From Lytechinus pictus (lineage: Eukaryota; Echinodermata; Echinoidea; Temnopleuroida; Toxopneustidae): DNA of 64,000 bases. Position 1 is the first letter of the stretch, and each line of letters begins with the position of its first letter. Shown here piece by piece: positions 46,797 through 59,274 of this stretch. The notes beneath the pieces are model-generated. The model was not told the origin of the DNA. It worked only from the letters and a program-made list of their open reading frames with translations, and did no database searches. The stretch lies in the NCBI RefSeq assembly GCF_037042905.1, contig NC_087257.1, forward strand, positions 21,801,001 to 21,865,000, in the 5' to 3' direction. The position numbers and the translations under genes were made by a program.

Positions 46797-47958
46797 TCCC
46801 TCCTCCTCTCCACTCCCTCTCCACAACCATCCTCCACAACCTCATCCTCCACAACCTCCTCCACAGCCGCCGCCTCCTCAGCCAACCACCACTCTTCCTC
46901 AACCATGAAACACTCCTCTAGAGCCGCCTCCTCCACAGCTGCCTCCTCAGCCTTCCACCACTCCTCCACAATCTCCTCCTCCACGACCTCGTCCGACATG
47001 ACCTCCTCAACCTCTTCCACAGCCGCCTCCTCAGCCATCCACCACTCCTCCACAATCTCGTCCTACACGACCTCAACCTCTTCAGCCGCCCCCTCAGCCT
47101 TCCACCAATCCTCCACAACCTCCTCCTCAACCTCTTCCACAGCCGCCTCCTCAGCCTTCCAACACTCCTCCACAATCTCCTCCTCCACGACCTCGTCCGA
47201 CATGACCTCCTCAACCTCTTCCACAGCCGCCTCCTCAGCCATCCACCACTCCTCCACAATCTCGTCCTACACGACCTCAACCTCTTCAGCCGCCTCCTCA
47301 GCCTTCCACCAATCCTCCACTACCTCCTCCTCAACCTCTTCCACAGCCGCCTCCTCAGCCTTCCAACACTCCTCCACAATCTCCTCCTCCACGACCTCGT
47401 CCGACATGACCTCCTCATTCTCTTCCACAGCCGCCTCCTCAGCCATCCACCACTCCTCCACAATCTCGTCCTACACGACCTCAACCTCCTCTTCAGCCAC
47501 CTCCTCAGCCTTCCACCACTCCTCCACAACCTCCTCAACCTCTTCCACAGCCGCCTCCTCAGCCTTCCAACACTCCTCCACAATCTCGTCCTACACGACC
47601 TCAACCTCCTCTTCAGCCACCTCCTCAGCCATCCACCACTCCTCCACAATCTCGTCCTACACGACCTCAACCTCCTCTTCAGCCACCTCCTCAGCCATCC
47701 ACCACTCCTCCACAATCTCGTCCTACACGACCTCAACCTCCTCTTCAGCCGCCTCCTCAGCCTTCCACCACTCCTCCACAACCTCCTCCTCCACGACCTC
47801 CTCAACCTTTTCCACAGCTGCCTCCTCAGCCTTGTTGATAGTGTCGTTAATTTTTTATCAATCAATCAACCTCCTCCATAGCCGCCTCCTCAGCCATCCA
47901 CCATTCCTCCTCAACCATGAACCACTCCTCTAGAGCCGCCCACCACTCCTCCACAACC
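46797..47958. repeat. Coding-like minisatellite, 204-bp and 66-bp periods
   Basis: CTCC/TTCC-rich tandem DNA. The left part repeats with a 204-bp period: ATGACCTCCTCAACCTCTTCC near 46998 and 47202, with one change at 47406. The right part has a 66-bp unit (CAATCTCGTCCTACACGACC at 47581, 47647 and 47713). Both periods are multiples of three, so all frames stay open for long stretches. The plus strand gives a 342-codon Ser/Thr-rich frame (46905-47933). The minus strand gives acidic EEWWMAEEAAVEE units broken by TAG and a separate Arg/Trp-rich frame. Whether any frame is translated is unknown. Confidence 0.8.
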
Positions 47959-49300
47959 TGAAAGTAAAAACAGCATTATTGCAATAAAATAGAAATTCAA
48001 TTTAGAAATTGTCAAAAATTATGAAAATACAAAACACGTGAAAAATATCAAAAAGATACAGTAATAGATTAAAAATACAGTACCTCATTGATAAACAAAC
48101 AAATCAACTGTTCACATGTGCTTTAATTGTATCAAGAATTCCAGCCATAAAATGACACAACAAAAAGTATAAAACAAACAACAACAAAAAAGAACACATT
48201 CACAAATTATCATTATCAATCTCATAATGTAGAGCACACAGTAAAATGACTGTTACCAGGTCCAACCTGAACAAAATTTACCTATAGAAAATAATAATAC
48301 ACAAAAATCTATAACAATTGTAAAAAAGTCACATCATAATGAAATCCCAGTAATGCGGGGGGCCGATACATAAATAATCATACACTCACTTAGCTCACAT
48401 ACACTTCACACCGGGAGAAAGTCCTACCTTTATCTTGTATATTCACTGCTCTCAGGACGTCTGCTATAGCCGGGGGCTGAATGTGGAGTGATATAAAGAT
48501 CAGCAGCACAGCTCACAGCATTCACTCAACAGCAGCAGCAGCAACAATACAACAGCACAGCAACAGCAGCAAAATATATAATACAACAGCAGCAGCAACA
48601 AAATAATTATAGAACGGCAGCAGCAATTAACAAAAAAATAATCAAAACATCAGCAGCAGCAACAACAAAATAATTAATACAAGACTGAATTTCCTGATCT
48701 CCTGAGACGTATAACCCCCCAAAAATTAATAAATTCCTAACAATTTAACAACGGCAGCAGCAGCAGCAGCAGCAGCAAATTTCTGGTGTTTTCTCCAAAA
48801 AACACCCAGAAATATAATTACCAAAAAAATAATACCAACTACAGAAGCAGCAGCAGCGCGGCGGTCAAAGGAGAAAAGCAAATTCAGGCTTGTAATAAAA
48901 TAATCAACTCACAATATCAATAATATTCAGCAATACATTCACACACACCACATCAGTAAACACAGTCAAACGCAATCAAAATTTCATCAAAGTCAATCAC
49001 ATTCGGTGGCCACAAAAATATATCCTAACGAGGGAAGATTTAAATATAAGATCAAACAAAATATGTGGATATTTACCCTAAATAATGAAACGAACAATTG
49101 TCCCAAAATATCCGTTCAGCTCCTGAAGAGCTAGCCGCTGAATTGATTCAGGTACCAGTGCCGATCGGTAAAAAAATATAGTAAATTTACTTTTTCCACC
49201 AAAAAATGAAATCTCAAACTGAAATAATGTTACTTGATATTTAATTTAAGATTTTGAAAGAAACAGAGTCAAACAGCTCAAATTAATATAAAGAACTTAA
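47959..49300. other. AT-rich spacer with CAG/CAA repeats
   Basis: No gene supported. It shows an array-type phrase ('atgactgttaccaggtccaacctga', near 48250) that recurs between the exon-like blocks downstream, so the array's spacer DNA begins about here. Confidence 0.5.
48520..48865. repeat. CAGCAGCAA trinucleotide clusters
   Basis: Several short (CAG)n/(CAA)n runs (48527-48570, 48588-48600, 48650-48670, 48752-48778, 48845-48860) separated by AT-rich DNA. Not in a supported reading frame. Confidence 0.7.
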
Positions 49301-49442
49301 AATTTTCAAGATGGCGGCGGCTTTTTTATATTCGGTCACGGCCAACGCAGATTCTGCAACGGCGTTGGCCAGGCTATGGCGAAGTAAAGAAAATGTTTTG
49401 CCGAAAACAAATAAAAATCACTTTAATCCTCGTCGCCAGTAA
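49300..49442 (+). promoter_or_regulatory. CAAGATGGCGGCGG motif patch, possible promoter
   Basis: TTCAAGATGGCGGCGGC at 49305-49321 is a strong match to the YY1 site found just downstream of many animal transcription starts. It sits in a small CG-containing patch (CGGTCACGGCCAACGC, GCAACGGCGTTGGCC). The ATG inside it opens a 43-codon frame to 49442 with no recognisable homology. It may be an orphan promoter or a chance match; nothing downstream on the plus strand looks like its gene. Confidence 0.25.
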
Positions 49443-51515
49443 TGCTCCTCTCCTCCCTGCTCCCCCTACTCCCGACCCACCTCCCTCCGCCACACCTCCA
49501 ACCTGCTCTCCGGCCTCCATCTCCATCTCTCTCTCCATTTCCCATATGGCTTGCTGCGTGTTATCTGGAAGAGAACAGAATATATATTATCATAGAAGCA
49601 CACAGTTAATATGACAGTGTTACCAGTTCCAAAATGAACACAATCACCTTGATAAATCATGAAGAAAAAAAACATTCATTAAGCGCTATATATGTTTCAA
49701 AGCATTAAGAAAAAAGAAGAATGAAGAAAATAATAAAGAAAAAAATTAAGGAAAAAAAAACATAAGACAAAATATTTATAAATATGAACAAAGATTGTGA
49801 AAGTCAAAACATCATTATTGCAATAATTTAGAATTCAATCGAAAAATTGTCAAAAAAATATATGACTTAAATACAAAACACCTGAAAAATATAAAAAAGA
49901 TACAGTAATAGATTAAAAATTGAAGAGAAAAGAAAAGTCATTATCATTATTAATCTCATAATGTAGGAGCACACACTTATATGACTATGTTACCAGGTCA
50001 AACCTGTGCAAAATTTTCCTATATAAAACATTAAAAAAATAATACACAAAAATATGCTACATTTGTAAAAAATGACATAATAGAATTAGTTGCAAAAATA
50101 AGTAAAATAATTTTGCTCCAGGAATATATATTTATCACATGGGTAAAAACTTATAATTACATGGCCCCCGAAACCCCTTCAATCCCACTTCACCACTGCC
50201 ATTAATAAATGTCGATATAGTTGATTTTAGAGATATATATGCTAAAGAAATAGTAATAACGGATGCTGCATTTCATGAATGTGATGAACACAAAGGAATT
50301 CTGTAGCCAAACTCGATCCAGAGATATGATGGTTTGATCATACAAATAAATTAGCCCTACTATAAATCATGAGAATTTTAATTAAATCAAGAGCTTTCTT
50401 TCATTGCTATTCCTTACCGAAACTATACAAAAATATTATATAAAAAAGATCTAATTTTATGTATTCTTCACTTTAAATTGAACCTACAAAATTGAAAGAT
50501 TCTTGACAGAGTCACATTTAACACAGGGGCTTTACCCAGCAAAAGCAGACGCAAAAAATTGATCAGTTTCTGATCAATGGTGTAAAAGGCTTCACCCCAT
50601 AGAAGCCTCAACAGTTTTCAAACATTGAGTTCACTAAGTATAAAGATTGGTTTGAAATGAAAAGCAAGGTATCCAGTAGAAACCCCTTTCAAAATTAACC
50701 AGTGTTCCATATCTCTAAGTGATTCAATATAGTACATTACCGAGACGTCAATCTCCACCTGAGGAGCATTTCATTAATGTTGCTACCCTGTTTGGCGTTC
50801 AACGATTAAAGGGATAGAGCCTCGTCGATCTGGCGCTGCACAGCGGTTACCAGTCCCACAATCAATTGGGCAAACCGGTAAATTTTCGAAGTATTTAATT
50901 TCATGTCTATTTCGAACAATATGGACTTCCTTTTTTTTTAAAGGACTTGTTGAACATTTCAAAGTCAAGGAGAGTTGTGATCTGACAACCTGTCAGACAA
51001 AAATATTGATGATCTCATATTCATTTTCACCAAGTATCACTTTGACCAGATCCGAACAGGGCTATGTCATATTCTTTATTTGACCTACAGTACATGTAGG
51101 TACGGTAGGAAGAACACTGGTTAACTTTGAACCCTATAACCTAGTAAGATTAAACTATGTTATATGTAGGTCTATTGCCCATCAAAAAAAAAAATAATAA
51201 CAATTGCTTGCTTGTAATAAATAAATAAATTTCTAAATGTACAAAAATTTATGCTATAAAAAAATCTTGCCCTAATTGGCAGCCCTATTGCAAATGGCAT
51301 GCTATATGTAACAGAATAATGAACAATAATAAAATTAGTGGCAACAAAACATGCTCCAGAAACATATTGCTCACATGGGTGATACCCTGATAAATGTCTA
51401 ATTAAAAAAAAATTAACTACAAATCCCCAAATCCCCCTAACACCCGCTCACACCCACTCCACCATCACTATGGCCCTACGAATTAAAAAAATCTGGTATT
51501 AGCTACCCCCCTTAC

Positions 51516-51850
51516 CTCCTCTACCCCCTGCTCCTCCTCAACCTCCTCCCTAATCACGTACAACCCAAATCCTAATTGTTGCGGGGTCCTCCCCCTAAAC
51601 CCCACCACCGCCCTTGCCCACTCCTCCCCCTCCTCCTCCCCCTCCCCGCCCACTCCAACCACCTCCTCACCTCCCACATCCCCTACCACCTCCTCCGGCC
51701 CAACCTCCGGTACCCCCAGATCCTCCCCTCCCTGCTCCCCCTGCACCTCCCCATCCTTTACTCCCACCCCACCTCCCTCCACCCCAACCTGCTCTCCGAC
51801 CTCTCCTCCTTCGACTCCTTCCTCCTCGCGATTGGCCTGTTGCATTTGAT
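51516..51850 (-). CDS. Exon-like block with uninterrupted frame; unknown protein
   Basis: The 335-nt block between a CTCTTCCAG acceptor and a GTAAGG donor is the only one of the 335-nt type whose frame is open from end to end (111 codons after a 2-nt split codon). It reads QMQQANREEEG at the start, a Gly/Val/Glu-rich middle (VPEVGPEEVVGDVGGEEVVG), then the conserved core EEWARAVVGFRGRT..LGFGLYVIREE and an acidic end EEEQGVEE. It enters in phase 1 and leaves in phase 0, so blocks of this type could not be joined to each other without shifting the frame. Function unknown. It may belong to a minus-strand gene or be a transcribed repeat. Confidence 0.4.
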
Positions 51851-53005
51851 CTGGAAGAGAACAGACAAATATCATTATCATTATTGATCTCATAATATAG
51901 AAGCACACAGTTAATATGACAGAGTTACCATTTCCATAATTAACGAAATCACCTTTATAAAACATTAGAAAAAAATAATACACAAAAATATATAATAATT
52001 GTAAAAAATTCACGTTATAATGAAATCCCGCTCCTCCACTCCCTGCTCCCCCTTACCCCACCTCCCTCTGCCACACCTCCAACCTGCTCTCCTATCTCCT
52101 CCATCTCCCGCTCCATTTGCCAATTGTCTTACTGCATGTTATCTGGAAGAGAACAAAATAGATATTATCATAGAAGCACACAGTTAATATGACAGTGTCA
52201 ACAGTTCCAAAATTAACGATATCACCTATATAAAACACAGAAAAAACAACATTCATTTAGCACTATATGTTTCAAAGGATTAAGAAAAAAAAGAACAATA
52301 TTGAATAAAGGAAAAAGAAATAAACATAAGACAAGATATTTATAAATATGAACAAAGATTATGAAAGTCAAAACATAATTGCAATCATTTAGAAATCAAT
52401 CTAAAAATTGTCAAAAAATATGACTTAAATACAAAACACCTGAAAAATATAAAAAATTGAAGAGAACAGAATAGTCATTTTCATTATTAATCTCATAATG
52501 TAGTAGCACACACTTATATGACTGTTACCAGGTCAAACCTGAACAAAATTTACCTACTAGTATATAAAACATTAAAAATATAGTACACAAAAATATTTTA
52601 CATTTGTAAAAAAATGACATAATAAAATTTGTTGCAAAAATCAGTAATATAATATAGCTCCAGGAAGTTATTTATCACATGGATAAGAACTTAAAATTAC
52701 ATGGCCCCCCAAAAAATAATCACAATTGCTTGCTTGTAATAAATAATAAATTTCTAAATTTTCCAAAAATTATGCTATAGAAAAATCTTGCCCTAACTGG
52801 CAGCCAATGCTATATGTAACAGAAAAATGAAAAATAATAAAATTAGTGGCAACAAAAAATGCTCCAGAAACATATTGCTCACATGGGTGATATCCTAATA
52901 AACGTGTAATTAAAAAAAATTAACTACAATTCCCCCTAACACCCGCTCCACCATCACTATGGCCCTACGAATAAAAAAAGAATCTGTTATTAGCTACCCC
53001 CTTAC

Positions 53006-53352
53006 CTCCTCTGCCCCCTGCTCCTCCTCATTCTCCTCCCTAATTACATACAATCTAAAACCTAACTGTGCCGGGGTCCTCCCCCTAAACCCCACCACTG
53101 CCCTTGCCCACTCCCTCCTCCTCCTCCCCCTCCCCGCCCACTCCAACCACCTCCTCACCTCCCACATCCCCCACCACCTCCTCCGCCCCAACCTCCGGTA
53201 CCCCCAGATCCTCCCCTCCCTGCTCCCCCTGCACCTCCCCATCCATCACTCCCACCCCACCTCCCTCCGCTCATGTCCAACCTCATCTCCTTCCATCGCT
53301 CCACCTTCCTCTCCTCCTTCCTCCTCCATGCGATTGACCTGTTGCATTTGAT
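53006..53352 (-). pseudogene. Exon-like block, frame-shifted
   Basis: Starts QMQQVNRMEEEGGEEGG and carries the core WARAVVGFRGRTPAQLGFR, but frame shifts separate the two: an extra few bases around GGACATGAGCGG and a length change before GTGGGCAAGG. Splice-like borders are preserved (TTCCAG acceptor, GTAAGG donor). The first part is nearly identical to the block at 56348-56716. Confidence 0.45.
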
Positions 53353-53672
53353 CTGGAAGAGAACAGGATAGATATTATTAATCTCACAATTTAGGAGTAC
53401 ACACTTGTATGACTGTTACCAGGTCAAACCGGAACAAAATTTACCTATATAAGATATTTAAAAAATACACAAAAATATTTCACATTTGTAAAAAATGACA
53501 TAATAAAATTAGTTGCAAAAATCAGTAAAATATATTGCTCCAGGAATATATATTTATCACATGGTAAAAACTTATAATTACATGGCCCCCGAAACACCTC
53601 AATCCAGCTCCACCACTACCAAGGCCCTACTAATGACAAAGTTTCTATCTCTAATTACTGTACTTCCATAAC

Positions 53673-53997
53673 CTCCTCTACCTCCTCCTCGCTAATAACA
53701 TAAAGTCTAAATTATGCTTCCCTTGTTCGCCCGCTGAACCCCAGTACCGTCCTTGCCCACTCCTCCCCTTTCCTTCTCCCCTTTCCTTCTCCCCCTTCCC
53801 GCCCACTCCAACCACCTCCTCACCTCCCACATCCCCCACCACCACCTCCGCCCCAACCTCTGGTACCACCATATCCTCTCTTCCCTGCTCCCCCTGCACC
53901 TCCCCCACCACTCCCTTCCCACCTCTCTCCACTCCCACCTGCTCCTCGACATCTTGTACTCCTCCTCTTCTTTCCTCATTGGTGAGTTGCATTTGAT
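53673..53997 (-). pseudogene. Exon-like block, degraded core
   Basis: Reads QMQLTNEERRGGVQDVEEQVG and VPEVGAEVVVGDVGGEEVVG in one frame. The core region has shifted frame and carries a stop before FRLYVI. The acceptor is TTCAAG rather than TTCCAG and the donor is GTTATG, weaker than in intact blocks. Confidence 0.45.
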
Positions 53998-54512
53998 CTT
54001 GAAGAGAACAGAATATATATCATTATTAATCTCATAATATAGAAGCACACAGTTAATGACAGTGTTACCAGTTCCAGCTAACCAAAATCACCTAGATAAA
54101 ACATGAAAAAAAAAAACACATTCATTAAGCGCTATATGTTTCCAAGCATTAAGAAAAAAAAAAAATGAAGAAAAATGAAGAAAATAAAGAATAAAGAGAA
54201 AATTTAAGGAAAGAGAAAAAAGAACAAGACAAGATAACAATAAATATGAACAAAGCTTATGAAAGTCAAATCATCATTAGAACAGAATATGATAAAGATA
54301 ATCATAATAATTAAAAAAATGAACAATAATAAGATATCTGGCGATCAATGAAAAAAAATGCTCCAGGAACATATTGCTCACATGGGTGATACCCTGATAA
54401 ACCCTAACAACTAAACTGGTAACAAATTAACAAGAAACCCCCCATCCCCTCTAAAACCCGCTCCCACCCACTCCACCAAAACTAAGGCCCTAGCTACAAC
54501 TACATTCCTAAC

Positions 54513-54905
54513 CTCCTCTACCTCCTCCTCTTCTTCTTCTACAATAACGTATAATCTAAATCCTAACTCCCGTGCTGTATGCCCCCTAAACCCCACCACC
54601 TCCCTTGCCCACTGCTCCCACTCCTCCCCCCTCCTCCTCCTCCCGCCCACTCCCCCGTCACCAACCACCTCCTCACCTTCCACATCCCCCACCACCTCCT
54701 CCGCCCCAACCTCCGGTACCACCAAATCCCGCTCCTCCTCCCCTCCCTGCTCCCCCTCACCCCCCACTCCCAACCCACCTCCCTCCTCCATGCCTCGAAA
54801 CCTGCTCTCCGGCCTCTCTTTCTTCAATTCCTTCCCCTTCTGTTTTTTCCTCAGCTCCACCTTCCATCTCCCGTTCCATTTGTTTGATGGCTTGTTGCAT
54901 GTTAT
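54513..54905 (-). pseudogene. Exon-like block, 393 nt, one frame shift
   Basis: Opens NMQQAIKQMEREMEGG with a predicted coiled-coil-like charge pattern, then a shift around GAGCAGGTTTCGAGG moves to the frame that carries VPEVGAEEVVGDVEGEEVVG and the core WAREVVGFRGHTARELGFR plus LYVIVEEEEEEVEEV. The donor is GTTAGG. It is duplicated at 57860-58252. Confidence 0.45.
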
Positions 54906-56347
54906 CTGGAAGAGAACAGAACAGATAACATTATCATTATTAATCTCATAATATAGAAGCACACAGTTATAATGTGACAGAGTTAAAAGTTTTAAGCTTA
55001 CCAAAATCACCTAGATAAAACACGAAAAAAAAATTCATTAAGCGCTATATGTTTCAAAGCATTAAGAAAAAAAAGAAAAATGAAGAAATAAAGAAAATAA
55101 TAAAAGAAAAAGAAAAAAGCATAAAACAAGATATTTAAAAATATGAACAAAGATGATGAAAGTCAAAACATTATTATTGCAATCATTTAGAATTCAATCT
55201 CAAAATTGTCAAAAAATATATGACTTAAATACAAAACACCTGAAAAATTTCAAAAAGATACAGTAATAGATTGAAAATTGAAGAGAACAGAATAGTCATT
55301 ATCATTATTAATCTGGTAATTTAGGAGCACACACTTATATCATTATGTTACCAGGTCAAACCTGAACAAAATTTACCTATATAAAACATTTAAAAAAATA
55401 CACAAAAATATATAACAATTGTAAAAAAGTCACATCAGAATGAAATCGCGCTCCTCCTCCCCTCCCTGCTCCCCCTCACCCCCTACTCCCAATCCACCTC
55501 CCTCCGCCACACCTCCAACCTCGTCCTGCTCTCCGGCCTCCATCTCCTCCTCTCTCTCCATTTGCCAGATAGCTTGCTGCATGTTGTCTGGAAGAGAACA
55601 GAATAGATAATATCATAGAAGCACACAGTTAATATGACAGCGTAACTAGTTCCAAAATGAACACAATCACCTAGATAAAACATGAAAATAAAACGCATTA
55701 AGCGCTATGTTTCAAATCATTAATAAAAAAATAAAGAGAAATGAAGAAAATAAAGAAAAAAATAAGGAAAAAGAAAAAAACATAAGACAAGTTATTGATA
55801 AATATGAACAAAGATTATGAAATTCAAAACATTATTGCAATCATGTCAGACAAAAATATTGATGATCTCATATTCATTTTCACCAAGTATCACTTTGACC
55901 AGATCCGAACAGGGCTATGTCATATTCTTTATTTGAACTACAGTAGGTACAGTAGGAAGAACAATGTGGTTAACTTTGAACCCTATAACCTAGTAGGATG
56001 AAACTTTGTCATATGTAGGTCTATTGCCCATCAAAAAACTAATAACAATTGCTTGCTTGTAATGAATAAATAAATTTCTAAATGTACAACAATTTATGCT
56101 ATAAAAAAATCTTGCCCTAATTGGCAGCCCTATTGCAAATGGCATGCTATATGTAACAGAATAATGAACAATAATAATATTAGTGGAAACAAAAAATGAT
56201 CCAGAAACATATTGCTCACATGGGTGATACCTGATAAACCCTAATTAAACAAATTAACTACAAACTCCCAAATCCCCCTCACACCCGTTCCCACATACCC
56301 CAACATCACTATCGCCCTACGAAAATTTCTATTTTCTACCCCCTTAC

Positions 56348-56716
56348 CTCCTCTACCCCCTGCTCCTCCTCAGCCACCTCCACCTCTTTTGTAATGACAT
56401 ACATCCTAAAACCTAACTGAGCCGGAGTCCTCCCCCTAAACCCCACCACCGCCCTTGCCCACTCCTGCCACTCCTCCCCCCCTCCTCCACCTCCCTCTCC
56501 CCGCCCTCTCCAACCACCTCACCTCCCACATCCCCCACCACCTCCTCCGCCCCAACCTCCGGTACCCCCAGATCCTCCCCTCCCTGCTCCCCCTGCACCT
56601 CCCCATCCATCACTCCCACCCCACCTCCCTCCGCTCATGTCCAACCTCATCTCCTTCCATCGCTCCACCTTCCTCTCCTCCTTCCTCCTCCATGCGATTG
56701 ACCTGTTGCATTTGAT
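56348..56716 (-). pseudogene. Exon-like block, frame-shifted
   Basis: Shares its first 150 bp with 53006-53352. The core here is EEWQEWARAVVGFRGRTPAQ followed by LGFRMYVITKE and EEEQGVEE, ahead of a GTAAGG donor. At least two frame shifts separate the start from the core. Confidence 0.45.
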
Positions 56717-57034
56717 CTGGAAGAGAACAGGATAGATATCATTATTAATCTCACAATTTAGGAGTACACACTTATATGACTGTTACCAGGTCAAACCGGA
56801 ACAAAATATACCTATATAAGATATTTAAAAAATACACAAAAATATTTCACATTTGTAAAAAATGACATAATAAAATTAGTTGCAAAAATCAGTAAAATAT
56901 ATTGCTCCAGGAATATATATTTATCACATGGTAAAAACTTATAATTACATGGCCCCCGAAACACCTCAATCCAGCTCCACCACTACCAAGGCCCTACTAA
57001 TGACAAAGTTTCTATCTCTAACTACTTCCATAAC

Positions 57035-57345
57035 CTCCTCTACCTCCTCCTCGCTAATAACATAAAGTCTAAATTATGCTTCCCTTGTTCGCCCGCTGAA
57101 CCCCAGTACCGTCCTTGCCCACTCCTCCCCTTTCCTTCTCCCCTTTCCTTCTCCCCTTTCCTTCTCCCCTTTCCTTCTCCCCCTTCCCACCACCTCCGCC
57201 CCAACCTCTGGTACCACCATATCCTCTCTTCCCTGCTCCCCCTGCACCTCCCCCACCACTCCCTTCCCACCTCTCTCCACTCCCACCTGCTCCTCGACAT
57301 CTTGTACTCCTCCTCCTCTTTCCTCATTGGCGAGTTGCATTTGAT
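57035..57345 (-). pseudogene. Exon-like block, core with stop codon
   Basis: Duplicate of 53673-53997 with an internal deletion and CTTTCCTTCTCCC expansion. The core reads EEWARTVLGFSGRTREA then TAA, then FRLYVISEEE. This single stop shows the copy is no longer a coding exon in that frame. Confidence 0.5.
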
Positions 57346-57859
57346 CTTGAAGAGAACAGAATATATATCATTATTAATCTCATAATATAGAAGCACACAG
57401 TTAATGACAGTGTTACCAGTTCCAGCTAACCAAAATCACCTAGATAAAACATGAAAAAAAAAACACATTCATTAAGCGCTATATGTTTCCAAGCATTAAG
57501 AAAAAAAAAGAATAAAGAAAAATGAAGAAAATAAAGAATAAAGAGAAAATTTAAGGAAAGAGAAAAAAGAACAAGACAAGATATCGATAAATATGAACAA
57601 AGCTTATGAAAGTCAAATCATCATTAGAACAGAATATGATAAAGATAATCATAATAATTTAAAAAATGAACAATAATAAGATATCTGGCGATCAATGAAA
57701 AAAAATGCTCCAGGAACATATTGCTCACATGGGTGATACCCTGATAAACCCTAACAACTAAACTGGTAACAAATTAACAAGAAACCCCCCATCCCCCCTA
57801 AAACCCGCTCCCACCCACTCCACCAAAACTAAGGCCCTAGCTACAACTACATTCCTAAC

Positions 57860-58252
57860 CTCCTCTACCTCCTCCTCTTCTTCTTCTACAATAACGTATA
57901 ATCTAAATCCTAACTCCCGTGCTGTATGCCCCCTAAACCCCACCACCTCCCTTGCCCACTGCTCCCACTCCTCCCCCCTCCTCCTCCTCCCGCCCACTCC
58001 CCCGTCACCAACCACCTCCTCACCTTCCACATCCCCCACCACCTCCTCCGCCCCAACCTCCGGTACCACCAAATCCCGCTCCTCCTCCCCTCCCTGCTCC
58101 CCCTCACCCCCCACTCCCAACCCACCTCCCTCCTCCATGCCTCGAAACCTGCTCTCCGGCCTCTCTTTCTTCAATTCCTTCCCCTTCTGTTTTTTCCTCA
58201 GCTCCACCTTCCATCTCCCGTTCCATTTGTTTGATGGCTTGTTGCATGTTAT
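57860..58252 (-). pseudogene. Exon-like block, duplicate of 54513-54905
   Basis: Same length and the same N-terminal frame shift as its partner, so the shift predates the 3.35-kb duplication. The core and acidic end are intact in the second frame. Confidence 0.45.
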
Positions 58253-58949
58253 CTGGAAGAGAACAGAACAGATAACATTATCATTATTAATCTCATAATA
58301 TAGAAGCACACAGTTAATGTGACAGAGTTAAAAGTTTTAAGCTTACCAAAATCACCTAGATAAAACACGAAAAAAAAATTCATTAAGCGCTATATGTTTC
58401 AAAGCATTAAGAAAAAAAAGAAAAATGAAGAAATAAAGAAAATAATAAAGGAAAAAGAAAAAAGCATAAGACAAGATATTTAAAAATATGAACAAAGATG
58501 ATGAAAGTCAAAACATTATTATTGCAATCATTTAGAATTCAATCTCAAAATTGTCAAAAAATATATGACTTATGTACAAAACACCTGAAAAATATAAAAA
58601 AAGATACAGGAAAAGATTCAAAATTGAAGAGAACAGAATAGTCATAATCATTATTAATCTCATAATGTAGTAGCACGCACTTATATGACTGTAACCAGGT
58701 CCAACCTGAACAAAATCTATCTGTTTAAAACATTAAAAAAAATAATGCACAAAAATATTTTACATTTGTAAAAAATGACATAATAAAATTAATTGCAAAA
58801 ATCAGTAAAATAATATTGCTCCAGGAATATATATTTATCACATGGATAAAAACTTATCATTACATGGTCCCCAAAACCCCTCAATCCAGCTCCACCACTA
58901 CCAAGGCCTTACTAAGAACAAAATTTAGGTTCCTGGCCACCCCCCTTAC

Positions 58950-59274
58950 CTCCTCTACCCCCTCCTCCTCCTCCCCCTCCTCCCTTATCACGTACATTCT
59001 AAATCCTAACTGCCGCGCCGTCCTCGCCCTGAACCTCAACACCTCCCTTGCCCACTGGTCCCACTCCTCCCCCTCGTCCTCCTCCCCGCCCACTCCAACC
59101 ACCTCCTCACCTCCCACATCCCCAACCACCTCCGGTACCACCATATCCTCTGCTCCCCCAGCACCTCCCCATCCACCACTCCCACCCCACCTCCCTCCGC
59201 TCCCACCTGCTCCTCGACATCTACATGTACTCCTTCTCCTCTTCTTTCCTCGTTAATGGCAAGTTGCATTCGAT
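58950..59274 (-). pseudogene. Exon-like block, divergent core
   Basis: Begins QMQLAINEERRGEG and later has VVGDVGGEEVVGVGG, EEWDQWAREVLRFRARTARQ and LGFRMYVIREEGEEEEGVEE before a GTAAGG donor. A deletion near 59150 removes part of the Gly-rich middle and shifts the frame. The core differs from the others mostly by conservative changes. Confidence 0.45.

Larger units (their letters stand above)
53100..58560 (+). repeat. Recent direct duplication of a 3.35-kb segment
   Basis: Sequence from about 53.1 to 55.2 kb recurs, almost base for base, from about 56.5 to 58.56 kb (offset about 3.35 kb). For example the block 54513-54905 and the block 57860-58252 are both 393 nt and differ at very few sites. 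Differences are concentrated in short tandem repeats: an extra CTCCCCTTTCCTT expansion and a deletion near 57150-57190. Divergence sets in near 58575. Low divergence implies a young event or recent gene conversion. Confidence 0.8.

Noticed and set aside
46905-47933. 342-codon Ser/Thr-rich plus-strand frame as a mucin-like gene
   Set aside because: It lies wholly in a minisatellite whose periods are multiples of three, so openness is expected. It has no signal peptide or splice context, and several other frames are also open.
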